DNA of 64,000 nt from Lutjanus erythropterus (taxonomy: Eukaryota > Chordata > Actinopteri > Lutjaniformes > Lutjanidae): NCBI GenBank assembly GCA_020091685.1, contig CM034607.1, positions 35,628,429 through 35,692,428 on the forward strand, given 5' to 3'. The position numbers and the translations under genes are program-made. Numbering within the stretch: the stretch's first letter is position 1; each line of letters opens with the position of its first letter. The notes beneath the pieces were generated by a model that did not search any database, was not told the DNA's origin, and worked only from the letters and a program-made list of their open reading frames with translations. Shown here piece by piece: positions 1 through 11,640 of this stretch.

Positions 1-2590
1 GACCAGTTTAAGCAGCCTCAGGAGCAACACAGTTTTTTGACGATGAGCCTAGTTGAGCCAAAAGAGAATTTTGTAACTTTGTTTTTACCTTTTCAAGTAA
101 AGTTTTTGAACGAAGTTACTGCCTCAGAAGATTCTTTTTATGTCAAGCTTATTGCCAAGGGACTGCTTAATAGTGGTGGTAATTACAAGAACACTGAATG
201 GAAGAAAGGTTGCCACTACAGGGGATACGAGCGGCCCCTCCCAATTTGAACTGATCCATGCGTCAAAAAATGCGACAAAACAAACGTGTGTGAATATATA
301 AAACGGAGCTGATGGCAATAAAACAAGGCAGCTATTGCAATTCTAATCACTGTCATGGTCTATTCCTGGCTTACTTATTCCTTACTTTTTTGGCTTTTTT
401 CTGTCCTCTATTCGAGTGTGCAATGTCAGGCCCCTTTGACCTCAAAACCCATGTGGAATACAGCCCAGTTACGCCACTGTGTACACATCTTTGATGAACA
501 TAAAACTTGGAGTATATGCAGCAAAATATCATCTTCACATTCTGGATGGTTCACCCAGAAATGAAAATTAAGTCATTATTTTCTCACCTAGACTATGTTG
601 AGTCTAAACCCAGGATTTTCAGTGTTCACAAAGGTGGCTCTCTTTTAACCTGGCTAGATCACCATGGTAACTGATGCTAAACTCATAACCTGGTCGGGAG
701 CAGGTTATGTTCAGAGTTTATGATTAAATCGTCTGTAAAACGCGCTGTTGTTTAACTAATTATTGTCCTAAACAAGGTTGTTTATGAGCAATATAGCTTT
801 TAAACTGAGGGAGGACGTTAACATTGAAAATTTGAAAAATTATATTCGTAATATCACCGAACGAATCCGTATAATGTGAAAATGTAACATAATGTAATGT
901 AACAGCAGCACAAACTGTATACATCGCGCTGTCATGGTAACTTCTGTTTGGTGATGCAGTCAGTTTTCCTGTTTGCTCCAGATCATATTAACACTTTAAA
1001 TTGACATGGTATATAATCCACACACTAAAATAATGATGAAGCAACTACAGACACTTTGAATACTTTTTACTGTTATCTGTTTTGTCTCGGTGATTTTGCA
1101 GCTCAGATCACTGATTAGAAAATTCATCATTTATCACAGACAATCTTAAATCAGTTCCACTCATTTTACGTTGGTTTGGTCAAAAACTTCAGTGATGTCC
1201 ACGTCTCTGTCATCATAGGACAGAGTCAGACAGACTTCATCATGTTTAAATCTGCTGTGTGGAGTTTTATTGTTTAATGTGCAGTTTTCATGTTAGAATA
1301 AATGGCAGCATTAAGGACACATTTAGTCCATCAGTAATTTTCTGACAGCATTCTTCTTCTTCTGCTTTATATGCAGCAACAGTGTTGCTTTTTGCCGTAA
1401 TGTATTTTGTATGTTTTCCACAGCTCATAAATACAACAACTTAATGATTTTGACTTAAGTAAGTGGCTCGCGATCGTTTCATTTCATGCGGAAGAAGAGT
1501 CAAATGACGCAACAAACGCCCGTTTTATGTGAGCGCGCACAGAGTCTGAAGACGAAAGCCTGGATTAACAAAGCAAGTTGATAACCACCATTGTGATACC
1601 CGTTATCTCTGATTGCAGTTTTAGGCTTTGTCGATCCCGATCATGTAAAGAAAGCCTGGCTGTGTTGAGCTTGCTTCGTAGTACACCCCTCTGGTGTAAT
1701 ACATGTCTCCTGCATCCAATCAGCAGCATCACCACAGCCTGTAGGGACAGCTACATAAGCAGCATGCTAGCATTATATTCAACAGGATAAATTACAGTAA
1801 ATGCTAGAGCAACATAAAACATAGCAAAACTAAATATTTTCATGTTTGAAGTCAAGTCACAGTCAATTGGTATCTATCCATAATTGATCTTGAAATGTTA
1901 CTGGCAGGTTCTTATTGAGAAAGCTGTCAGGTGGAGTAAAATCTGCATGTTGACATCAAAAACAAACTCCTCTGAGGCTGGGGGCTAAGGTAGTGATTTG
2001 TGCTGCTACTCCTCTGACATGATGTCAATTAATTTGGTACCAGTAAATGTTCAGTAAATAGCCTTTCACTAAAAATAAATAAATAAAATGCATGAGATCT
2101 ACATATGTCCTGGCCCCAACAATAATGGAGTAAGAAGTGCTTGTCTTCTTACAACCAACTGACCACATGGTGTCAGTCATGTGATATGATTTGTGAAGTT
2201 GTTATTCTCATTTCGATTATTTTTAAAAAAAAAATGATTATGGTGTGAAAATTTAATTTTTTTTGCAGGGACATGTACCAAACAAAGATGTTTTCTTAAG
2301 TCTGTAGAATGTGGCGTATAGGGCAGGTTATCTCTGCAGCATTACAACATGGGGACCTGTTATGCTTTTCCTTACTTTTCAATAACATTACAATGTTGAG
2401 TGTTCATATCAAACATGGCCAAAGTGTAAAATAATGAGGTAAATGTATGTAGAAGAAATTGCTTTTTTTCAGGCTGCTCTAAATACAGTTTTTTCTACTT
2501 TCAACAATGGCTGATGTTGCCACGTGAATATCTTTACATGGTCATCTCCTTCAGGCACAGCACATGGAGAATCCATGGCTCATGAGCAGA
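1..2590. other. Gene-free left flank of gene 1
   Basis: No open frame here resembles a known protein, and no copy of the family's first exon (MSK...) was found, so gene 1's start is not visible. One dispersed repeat sits at 631-945. The rest is AT-rich unique-looking sequence with no feature I can support. A short GC-richer patch near 1465-1560 does not match the leader blocks of genes 2-5. Confidence 0.6.
631..945 (+). repeat. Dispersed repeat, copy 1 (partner at 43641-43890)
   Basis: This stretch aligns by eye over about 250 bp with 43641-43890 in the same orientation. Shared landmarks in order are a CTCTTTTA block, CATAACCTG, TTTAACTAATT, TTTATGAGCAATATAG, CTGAGGGA and ATGTAATGTAA. This copy carries a palindromic core, CATAACCTG and CAGGTTATG around an 8-base loop, near 690-715. 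The shape suggests a non-autonomous DNA transposon, but I could not fix ends or a family. Confidence 0.6.
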
Positions 2591-2599
2591 AGGAAGTGG

Positions 2600-2815
2600 G
2601 TTTTAAAGGAATAAGTCACCCAGAAAATTCAGTCATTATCTACTCACCCTTATGCTGAAGGTCAGGTTTAGTTTTTTAGTTCACGAAACACTGCTGGAGT
2701 TTCACAGGAAAACAGCATCACAAAATCTGCCAAACAATGGAAGCAAATGTTGACCATTTTTCACATGGAAAAAAAAACAGCAGTATAAAAGCATATAGTG
2801 CCTCCACACTAGTGG
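2600..2815. repeat. Unclassified dispersed fish repeat
   Basis: The text 'AATTCAGTCATTATCTACTC', then 'TTCACGAAACACTG' and 'GGAGTTTCACAGG', matches from memory a short repeat common in spiny-rayed fish genomes. A weaker echo ('GGTTCACCCAGAAATGAAAA') occurs at 550-575. No coding capacity or clear termini are visible. Family assignment needs a repeat library. Confidence 0.35.
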
Positions 2816-3132
2816 TATTGTTGTGGAACCTCAGAATGAAAATATAGAGCTGGAAAATAGCATAATAGGTCCCCTTTCATTTTCAACTGTTATACAGTTG
2901 TATATATTTTGACTGTAACAAACATGCATCCTGGGATTTAAAACTTGCCGTAGGCCATATTGCAATTTTGCTAAAATTTTGATTGAGTGTTTAGCCTGAC
3001 TTGCAAACATGTTAAACAAAATATGCAACATTTCTCCACACATCTAAGAAAGTAGTAGTGTCACTATTTTAAAGTTTAACAGGAAATTACAGTTTTCTAA
3101 AACACATGTATGTATTTCATTCGTATCCACAG

Positions 3133-3606
3133 ATGTCCAGCAGCTGTTGGTGAGTAAAGAAGAGGTTCCACCCAAGCAGCAGGAGTGGAGCTCCAGTCTG
3201 AATCAAGAGCACCCACCAGAGCTGGCACACATTAAAGTGGAACAGGAGAAACTCTGGACCAGACAGGAGGGTGAGCAGCTTGGAGGGCTGGAGGAAGCTG
3301 ATATAACCAAGTTCACATCCATGCCTGTTCCTGTGAAGAGAGAAGAAGATGATGAAGAGAAACCTCAGTCATCACAGCTTCATCAAAGTCAAACTGAACA
3401 GATAAAAATAGAAGCTCATGGAGAGGATGGTGGAAGATCAGAACCAGCCAAAAACTTCAATCCAGATAGAAATTTACAACCAGCTACTCATGACAAGACT
3501 TCACACTGCTCAGAACCTGAGACTAAGGAGGGCTGTGAATGGGAAGAGACACAAATACAAACTACTGGACACTGTTTTCTCCCGGAAGTTCGATTACACA
3601 GAACAG
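3133..3606 (+). CDS. Zinc-finger gene 1, acidic cassette exon (no fingers)
   Basis: This is an internal exon of a fish C2H2 zinc-finger gene. It begins after a TCCACAG acceptor with VQQLLVSKEEVPPKQQEW. It continues through the acidic block with IKVE, the EGEQL...EEADITKF segment and VKREEDDEE. It ends LPEVRLHRT at an AACAG|GTTTGT donor. Length is 474 bp (158 codons), phase 1 at both ends, so joining to the next exon at 5347 restores a GAT codon. The last ~50 bp match the 3' end of the family's first exon at nucleotide level, showing the exon is a fusion. Two of the usual SUMO-type sites differ here (IKVE still fits the motif; VKRE replaces VKSE). The upstream first exon is not visible in the window. 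Alternatively this exon could be a leftover that is skipped. Confidence 0.8.
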
Positions 3607-4089
3607 GTTTGTAGAAGCCAGCCACCACTCAAAGAGTTTAAATTCTTTATTGTGGTATGTAAAACAGTTACAGTGAAGCAGTCATTGGCAATGAAATTCT
3701 TAGTTCTTGGCTCCCTTCAGCAGTGTTCATACAATTTGTAAGGCCTTGGTGGAGGGTTTGTCAGCAGCTGTCTTAGCTGCTTAGCAAGCAACATGCTGTT
3801 GGCTCTTGGTATGGCATTTCAGCCAAAATGTATATGTTATTCCAACATATACTGTACATAGGACAGACAACAGAAGAGTTTAAAAAAACGCACATGCCAT
3901 CTCAAGGAAGTACAAGATAAGGGTAGAGCACAGCAATAATAAAAAGAAGTGTAAACATCAGTGTGACTGAATTGGTAAATGTTAGGTTATGTTGGTTGAA
4001 TTTGTGCATAGGAAAATAATTGTATACTTGTAGCCATGATGTAAATACATTTTTTTATATAATTTAACAAATTACAAGTCAACAATCTT

Positions 4090-4310
4090 GCAGAGTCATG
4101 CACAGAGAACAACCTGCTGTTCAGTTTCAACAAACCAAGGGGGCTGATTGTTTAGTTTAGAAAAAAAAAGAGGCAAAGACACACCTGTATCTACACACTG
4201 GAGCTGAGGTGGAGCAAGTCAACAGTTTTAGGTTCCTGGGAATCAGTATCACAGAAAACCTGTCTTGGACATCAGACATCTCCACCATCATAAAGACAGT
4301 TCAGAAAATC
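4090..4310 (+). mobile_element. Decayed LINE reverse-transcriptase fragment
   Basis: Conceptual reading gives a broken series close to LINE ORF2 sequence: ENNLLFSFNK, then a GLIV segment, then words equivalent to VNSFRFLGI, and ITENLSWTSD. These are typical of the region downstream of the RT catalytic core in CR1/L2-like LINEs. Frame is lost more than once. It lies in the intron between the two gene 1 exons, in sense orientation. Confidence 0.6.
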
Positions 4311-5346
4311 TTTGTGCAGAATTTAGCAGTAGAAAGTACCCTAAATGAAAACATCACAAATTGGTGACCCTGACTGAAGATTTTCTTGGTCAACCAGTAG
4401 TCATTAGTTAGCTCCACTAGTTGATTCATTGTTGCATGTTTGCCAATAATTATATTGTCTAAACATATGTTTTTGAGGTATGACACGAGCCCCTGATTAA
4501 ATGCTAATGCGGAATAAGAATAATGACTCTGGATCTTTCGGAACAACCAGCAGGCAGACTGAACATATACCCTTGTGGTTCAAAACACGGGAGTAAATAA
4601 CTTCAAACTTAACAAAAACACTTTCTAAAAGTCTACAAACTTGCTCCTCAAACACTTCATACCCGCTGTGTTTGGAGGTGCCATTCCTGGAGTCAGAGTC
4701 CAGTTAGAGCCACTGTAACTCACCTCAGGTGCTTTATTACCAATTGTCAAATCTGTCTATCTGTATGTCAGTCTAATAGGACCACTAACTAGCTAATGGC
4801 AGCTACAGCACAGTTAACATCAGTGTATAGCAGCAGGCAGTGACACAACTGAATATATACTTTGCACTCAACCATAAATAATTTATTCTGATTTATGACA
4901 TTTTTTCATCCATTTATCTAATTCTTGTTTTGTGAGTTTTATAAAGGAACTGCAACTAGCACTTTGTTATACAACCCTGTGTTGTGGAATGATAAATAAA
5001 CAAACCTTGTACCTTGTGTTTTTTGTTTGTTTGTTTGTTTTTTAAGATTAGAATTGGGGGCTTTTGGCTTTATTTTGATGGGGACAGCTGAAGATCAGAC
5101 AGGAAAGTGGGTAGAGAGAGGGGATGAGATGCAGCAAAGGGCCACAAGCCTGTCTCGGAACTACGCCTAAATCTGCGTGGAATTCCAGCTGCCTGGATCT
5201 GTTCTGATGGACTGTGAAGTGCATATAGGCTGTCCAAATGTAAAATGTGCAACATTTGTCCACACATCTAAGAAAGTAGTCAGAGGTTTAAGTATTAACA
5301 GGAAATTACAATTTTCTAAAACATATTATTTCATTACTCTCTGCAG

Positions 5347-6977
5347 ATGTCCAGCAGCTGTTAGTGTGTAAAGAAGAGGTCCCCCCTGAACAGCAGGAAT
5401 GGAGCCACCATTTGAACCAGGAGGATCAATCAAAACTGCCACACATTAAAGAGGAACAAGAGGAACTCCTGACCAGTCAGGAGGGAGAGCAGCTTCAACA
5501 GCTGGAGGTGGCTTATATCAACAAGTTTAAATTTATTCCTGTCCCTGTGAAAAGTGAAGAGAAACTTCAGGCCTTATTCGGGCCTGTCCTTGTGAAAAGT
5601 GAAGATCATGAAAAGAAGCCTCAATCTTCACAGCTTCATCAAAGACAAAGTGAAGAGAAGAGAGATGCAGAACATTTGAAAACAAAGGCTGGTGGAGAGG
5701 ACTGTAGAGGATCAGAACCAGCCAGGACATTTAATTCAGATAGTCATTTACAACCAGCTGCTCATGACAAGACATCAGACTCCTCTGAATCTGAGACTGA
5801 TGACAGTTGTGATTGGAAAGAGAACAGGGAGACTCGGTCAGAGTTATGTGATACTGGAAAAACATCAGTTAGCTTATCTGAATGCACTGGAACCTCTGGT
5901 GAAAAGGGACATCTGCAGAAACAGAAAGAAATCCAAACAGGAAGGAAATCGTTTAGTTGTTCAGTTTGTGGTAAAAGGTTCACACAAAGTATAATTCTGA
6001 AGCGACACTTGACTGTTCACACAGGGGAGAAACCATTCAGTTGTTCAGTTTGTGGTAAGAAATTTGCACAACAGGGAAGTTTGAAAAGACATTCCACGGT
6101 CCACACCGGGGAGAAACCATTTAGTTGTTCGATTTGTGGTAAGAGATTTGGAGAAAGGGGAGATTTGAGACGACATATGACTGTTCATACAGGAGACAAA
6201 CCATTTAGTTGTTCAGTGTGTGGTAAATTCTTTACACAACGGGGAGCTCTGAATCGACACTTGACTATTCACTCAAGGGAAAAACCATTTAGCTGTAGTG
6301 TTTGTGGTGAAAAATTTGCACATAAGGAACGTCTGAGACAACACTTGACTGTTCACACAGGGGTGAAACCTTTAAGTTGTTCAGTTTGTAGTAAAACCTT
6401 TACACATCGTGGAAATCTAAATCGACACTTGATTGGTCACACAGGGGAGAAACCATTTAGCTGTTCATTTTGTCATAAAGGATTTGTAGACAAAGGAAAT
6501 CTGAAAAAACATCTGACTGTACATACAGGGGAGAAACCATTCAGTTGTTCCATTTGTGATCAAAAATTTGCACACCATGCAAGTATGAAAGTACACTTGC
6601 TTGTCCATACAGGTGAGAAACCATTTAGCTGTTCAATTTGTGGTAAATGGTTTCTACAACGTGGAGCTCTGAATCGGCACTTACCTCTTCACACAGGGGA
6701 AAAACCATTCAGTTGTTCAGTTTGTAGTAAAGGATTTGCAGAAAAAGGATATCTGAGACGGCATTTAAAAATCCATACCAGGGAAAAACCATTTAATTGT
6801 TCAATGTGTGGTAAATGGTTTACACAACGTGGAGCTCTGGATCGACACTTGATTGTTCACACTGGGAAGAAACCGTTCAATTGTTCAGTTTGTGGTAAAA
6901 ACTTTGGGGAAAAGGGCAATCTGAGACGACACATGAGAATCCACACAGGGGAGAAATCAGCCATGCAGCATTTGTGA
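5347..6977 (+). CDS. Zinc-finger gene 1, terminal exon with 12 C2H2 fingers
   Basis: Predicted nuclear DNA-binding protein exon. It opens after a CTCTGCAG acceptor as VQQLLVCKEEVPPEQQEW. An acidic region follows with IKEE and a duplicated VKSE motif, then a serine/glutamate spacer ending in KGHLQKQKEIQTG. Twelve fingers of the CSVCGK-F-X5-L-X2-H-X3-H form run to the end, most joined by TGEKPF linkers. Helix residues -1/2/3/6 read QIIR, QGSR, EGDR, QGAR, HERQ, HGNR, DGNK, HASV, QGAR, EGYR, QGAR, EGNR. It ends GEKSAMQHL and TGA. The array is largely colinear with gene 2 but one finger has been gained or lost on each side. An AATAAA lies at 7156. Target DNA and function are unknown. Confidence 0.93.
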
Positions 6978-7155
6978 TCATAGTTTCACTCAAATCACTC
7001 CTATAACAAAACACAACAGTGCCAGTTTCTTTCAGCAGGATTGAAGTACTGATGGCAAGACTTGGCTCACCACTGTTTATTTATTTACTCTAGAATTTAG
7101 TTAATTAAAATCAGAATAGTATGTTATGATAATACAGTATCATGAAATTAGGTGC

Positions 7156-7161
7156 AATAAA
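7156..7161 (+). promoter_or_regulatory. Candidate poly(A) signal, gene 1
   Basis: AATAAA lies about 180 bp after the gene 1 stop codon and is the first canonical hexamer I found there. No transcript end is known. Confidence 0.45.
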
Positions 7162-7319
7162 TTAACTGCAAACATGGTTTGGTTTAGGATAAACTTTCTG
7201 GCTAAAAAAAACAACAAAAAACATTGACTAGCTCACATTGATATGATGTAATTTGACTGTACGGATCTTTTCTTATGGCAGTGGAAAAGTGATGTATTCC
7301 CTCAGGATTGTGCTCCACC

Positions 7320-7660
7320 GTGACTGTCCAAGTATGTTTGTTGAAGGATACTGTTATATGAATAGTGTAGTTCCTTTAAGAAATAGGGCAGTACAGAATG
7401 TATGTGTATAGCCTGTGTGATTGAGCTAGTGAAGGAGAGCAGTCGACAGACTGAGAGTGATGGTGCTGCCACCAGTCTGGCAGTAAATGTACAGCTCAGA
7501 TTACAGTGTCAGTTAATAAACACTGCTGCCTTTCATGACCAAGAAAAGTCTCATCTGTTGTTTCCAAAGCTCTGTAATTCAGAACTGAACTGCGGTGTCT
7601 TTTTTGCAGAGATGGTAAAAACAAATCCACAATAACAAATACAACACTAAATGTGTCATC
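7320..7660 (+). repeat. Gene 1 3' flank block, paralogous to 16665-17010
   Basis: The stretch GAAGGATACTGTTAT, then TAGTGTAG, GGGCAG, TGTGTGATTGAG, GAGAGTGA and later AGCTCTGTAATTC and GTGTCTTTT recurs in the same order downstream of gene 2. This shows the tandem duplication carried the 3' flank as well as the gene. The block contains no convincing reading frame. It might itself be an old mobile element, but I could not identify termini. Confidence 0.6.
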
Positions 7661-8715
7661 TTATTATGTGTTATTATGTGATATGCTTAGTTATCCTTTT
7701 TTCCATGTTAAAAGGTATTTTTGTATGGGCAGCAGAGCAAGCAATACAGCTGCAGCTGACAAAAGCAGGAGGGACATCTGGCAAAAAAAAATCCCTGTGT
7801 GTGAATAATAATAATATATATTTATTTTATAGAGCACTATTCAGGATACTCAAAGACACTTTACAAAAGTTAACATGGTCTAGAAACACACTAAAATAAT
7901 ATAACACAATCTCAAATTACATGCAGTTCAATACTTCAGTTAAATTAATTGTCCTATGATATCACTTCCCCTTTACTAGGGCATAAGTACATCTAACTAT
8001 ATATACATGCGAATATTCTATGAAATTAAATGTGTTTCTTAGATATATTCTTCTGGTGTGTATGACAATTTAAGCCTTGTTCTTTCAGCTGCAACCCCAG
8101 CCGTGTCAAACATTATTGGGAGAGGGGGTCACACTCAGAAATCTATAATTTAATATATTTACTTGATCAACTGTCCAGTCATCTTGGGCCAGTATTTCAA
8201 AAAATTTATCTAGATCAGAATTATTCAGATTTTGTAATCCCTGTTTTTTTTTTGTTTTTTTATTGTTTTGTTTTTTTGCTTCCCCTGGTGAAATTGATCT
8301 TGGAGGTTTTGTACTTTTTCAAAGAATTTTCAGATAGCACATGTCTGTGTTAATGAAATGTTACTTTGACCAACAGATGGAGTACTAGCCAAAGACTGCA
8401 AATCCAGATTCTGTAATCTTGTGGTATCAGGATCATAATGATGTGATTCTAAAAGTTTTGAAATACTGGCCCCTGATCTGCCTGACAGATGATCAAACGT
8501 ATTAAATGATATATTTCAACACTCCCTTCTTTATTTGGATGCATGCATTTAGGATAACACACCAGTCATTAAGAGTGCAGACATACTGAGGTCTGAGAAC
8601 AAGTTAAGTGTAAGTATGAAACACTTATGCACATTTAATACAGGTAGAAATCAACATTTTAAAACATATTTATCCTCCACAGTATGGTAAATATAACTTA
8701 GCAAAATACATAAGT

Positions 8716-9010
8716 ACTGCTGCACCCACAGTGCAAGAGGGAGCGCTACCACAGGTCCTTCATCCCATCAGCTGTCAGACTCTTCAACAACAGACTCTTA
8801 ATGCAGCACTATTAGTTCTGCTGCATAATTCCCTTCCTCGTGCAATACTGTATGTTCACTTTGTTAAATCTTTTTGCTGCTAATATTTAATATTTTGTGC
8901 AATCCATCATACCCCTTTGTGCAATGTGCCTCTTCAAGGCAACAAAGTTTACAGTGAAAGGTGCATATATTGTAAATAGTCTTGTGTGTACAGCCCTGTA
9001 CTTAGTACTT
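8716..9010 (+). mobile_element. LINE 3'-end fragment
   Basis: An open stretch at 8732-8815 reads CKRERYHRSFIPSAVRLFNN and ends at TAG. This is the usual C-terminus of fish CR1/L2-like LINE ORF2 proteins. The following ~190 bp look like the LINE 3' untranslated region. It is heavily 5'-truncated and may belong to the same family as the fragment at 4090-4310. Confidence 0.65.
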
Positions 9011-9057
9011 TACATTTTATATTTCTTAGATTTTATATTTTTAATCTGATAGGATAT

Positions 9058-9074
9058 CCACTAGATGGCAGCAG
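9058..9074 (+). promoter_or_regulatory. Candidate CTCF site, spacer between genes 1 and 2
   Basis: CCACTAGATGGCAGCAG fits the vertebrate CTCF core consensus CCASYAGRKGGCRS at every position. The same 17-mer occurs in the same orientation at 18607, in the paralogous spacer after gene 2. CTCF marks insulators and loop anchors, so each duplicated gene unit may carry its own boundary. Binding is not shown. Confidence 0.55.
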
Positions 9075-9510
9075 TGTCTCACAGAACTACATTCAGAAAT
9101 CCAACTTTTCCACTTGTTTTATGAACATTTCTGTTGATTTTTGTGCAATGAGTTTGTGTTGAGAGAACAATGCCAAAAAAAATCAGAACTTATTAACAAA
9201 GTCCTCTAACCAATTTGAATGTGCCATATTGAGATTGACAGTTCAATGAAAATTACAAAAACTGTCAACATGTTATTGTTATTTGTGGGTTATTTGGCTA
9301 TTAATCTAATTATTGTCTGGTTCTGTTTTGTGATTGTAAGTAAAAGTTCTAACACTAGAAATATTTCAATTGCACTGAAGCCCTGCATTAAAAGTTAAAT
9401 TAGATAAATACATTTTATCAGCCAAATGTAAACAATGTATGAAAAGTAAAAGTTTGCATACAGCAGATAAACACGATTCTTTGTGATGTTACATAAACAA
9501 TATTCTTGTA

Positions 9511-9559
9511 TCATCATTATTATCATTATTATTATTATTATTATAGCAGTAATAATAAC

Positions 9560-9606
<47 letters not shown>
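9511..9606. repeat. (ATT)n/(AAT)n microsatellite
   Basis: An ATT run switches to an AAT run around 9545-9560, so the two halves are nearly self-complementary and could form a hairpin. Open frames through it (poly-isoleucine on both strands) are artefacts. Confidence 0.9.
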
Positions 9607-9608
<2 letters not shown>

Positions 9609-9759
9609 CTTATATATGCGTTTAAATTTTTACTCCCACTGACTGCTCCTTCGTCAGTAAAGTGATTTGGATATTTTAGTAACATTGATTAAATTCAGCC
9701 TCAATAGACTGCGTCGAATCTGGCCTTCAGTCAGCTGTCATCCCTCCACTCTAGAGGGA

Positions 9760-9827
9760 CCTGGCTGCAGACCTCCAACCTCCACGGTTGACAGGAAACA
9801 CATGACCTCCCCCGTGTGAAGGCCACA
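9760..9827 (+). repeat. Inverted repeat, left arm
   Basis: The arm reads GCAGACCTCCAACCTCCAC, then TTGACAGGAAACACATGACC, and ends at GAAGGCCACA. Its reverse complement occurs at 10648-10744, about 0.8 kb downstream. The shared segments differ at only a few bases. Confidence 0.8.
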
Positions 9828-10647
9828 TTCTGCGTAATCACTATTTCATTCTTAAAACTGGCACATTAAAAAATAAGCACATACATTAAAAAAAATATAG
9901 ACAAAGTTTATTCATGAAATATTTTAAAAGTCTATTGACTCTAAATGCTTCATACAATAGTTTACATTAAGGATATGAAGTTAATTAAGTCTTTAAAATG
10001 TCACCTATTCTTTACAATGCTGCAATGTTTACATAAAATGTATTTATGAAACATGAAGAATACACCAATTAAAGTAAAAAATAAAAACAGACAACATGAC
10101 GGACCTCCACAAGAGAGCAGCTCCTCAGTTAACGGGTCACTGAGGTATAGAGAGGTGAATGCACAGCACCTGTCAGCGTCCTGTCTGCGTGTTCCACAAA
10201 CGCCTAAACTAACGTTAGCGCTGGATTTAGTTTAGCTCACAAACTGTGATTCACAAATCCCATAGCCCAGTCTGAAGGTTGACGTTTGGCCATGCATTGC
10301 GTTGACTCGTCAGATCGTGGTGTGTTTTTAATGGACTGTTGTTGAACACAGAAGTTATTAATAGACTCGCGAGATCGTTCACGGGTCTGGGGTTACCTTT
10401 AAGACTCGATTATCAGTTTCTCCCTCCTCTGTTTGTCTCGTTTCATTTCCATTCATGAATAAAAATAACAGTAAATTGTAGTGGTGTCTTAATGATGGAA
10501 GTGGGATGGGGCAAATGTGCAATTTAAAATATTGTGTGAAGCATTTAGCCTTTTAAAATAGATAATAAATTAATTTTGTGGATATATGCTTTTTTTTATT
10601 CATGTGCAAATTGCAAATTTTAAGAACCAAACCGTGAAAACACATAC

Positions 10648-10744
10648 TGTGGCCTTCACGTGAGAAAAAACAGACAAGAACATCTTCTGCTGTGGAGGTC
10701 ACGTGTTTCCTGTCAAATGTGGAGGTTGGAGGTCTGCACCAGGT
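10648..10744 (-). repeat. Inverted repeat, right arm
   Basis: The reverse complement matches 9760-9827, with an additional ~30 bases between the GACCTCC and GTGAAGGCCACA segments. Together the arms frame about 1 kb just upstream of the gene 2 leader. The interior has no recognisable gene. It could be a foldback element or two copies of a short repeat in opposite orientation. Confidence 0.8.
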
Positions 10745-10929
10745 ACTGTTGGAGGGGCTCCACTCCCACACACTTATCCCAAAGACTAAAGCATATCTCA
10801 CTTTACTGCTAGTATTTCATATCGAAATGTATTGTACAAATTCATACTACTGCTGCACAGTCGAGTAACGCTTCAGATTTAATGTAATACAATGATTGTA
10901 AACAACCGTTTTGCTTTTATTTTGAAAAT

Positions 10930-11443
10930 CAACACGGAAGTAGGACATGGTAACGGTGGCGATTGCATACCGCGGCTAATAACGTCTGTAGGGGCGAACA
11001 TGTTCACCTTAATCTTTATGTGTTACCATAAGATCCCATGGGAGTGAAGCAGCGGAGCCCCTGTGTGTGGTTAAACGTGTTGAAGTGGACTTTGTGAAAA
11101 CGTTCGCTATGTTGCAGCTCAGACTCCTGTTAGCCAAGAGTGGTAAAGGAAGTTAGCCTAGCCTGCTGCAGGAAATAGACGGAGCTCAGCCTCACAGCGC
11201 AGCGCACAGCGGAGCAGCTTCATCGCAGACCGAACTGTATTTTTAACACGTAGAGCTGTCTGAACAGACTTTGTGTTGTTCACTTTATTTGAACATGTTT
11301 AACATCTGAATTATCTCCTGGTGCCCTACGAACCTAGTTTGCAGCTGGCTATAGACGGAGCTGAATGGGATCTAATTTATGAACGCAGCACACATCAGAG
11401 AGACCAGAATGTTTTAACGGAGTGAGTCTACAGAAAACTAAAT
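10930..11443 (+). promoter_or_regulatory. Gene 2 promoter and 5' leader block
   Basis: This GC-richer block is shared with the regions before exon 1 of genes 3, 4 and 5. Landmarks are AAAATCAA-CACGGAAGT, a GGTAACGG/GCGGCTAA segment, GGAGTGAAGCAGCGGAG, GTTGAAGTGGACTTTGTG, TTAGCCTAGCCTGCTGCAGG and AGACGGAGCTC. It probably holds the transcription start and 5' untranslated exon. I see no TATA box. Confidence 0.6.
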
Positions 11444-11525
11444 ATGTCTAAAGCAGAGAACGAGGAGGAACAACACAAAATACTGGACGCTGTTTTCAAC
11501 CCTCAAGTCCAGTTACACAGAGCAG
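11444..11525 (+). CDS. Zinc-finger gene 2, exon 1 (short form)
   Basis: The first coding exon starts ATGTCTAAAGCAGAG and encodes MSKAENEEEQHKILDAV, then FNPQVQLHRA, ending GCAG|GTTTGC in phase 1. Compared with the full exon 1 of gene 5 (57 codons), it keeps the MSK start and the KLLDAVFNPEVRLHRA end but lacks the whole middle (VQTLRAFVNQRL...AEYEE). The ATG is chosen because the same start occurs in four paralogs and lies just after the shared leader. Confidence 0.85.
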
Positions 11526-11587
11526 GTTTGCACAATTTCTAAAGCATTAATACATTGCTTTTTTACATACTCAATGCTAATTGATCA

Positions 11588-11588
<1 letters not shown>

Positions 11589-11639
<51 letters not shown>
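11589..11639. repeat. (ATT)n microsatellite in gene 2 intron 1
   Basis: About 17 perfect ATT/TTA units. It lies 60 bp after the exon 1 splice donor. Confidence 0.95.

Positions 11640-11640
<1 letters not shown>

Noticed and set aside
9395-9685. Poly-isoleucine frames on both strands
   Set aside because: Translation of the ATT/AAT microsatellite.
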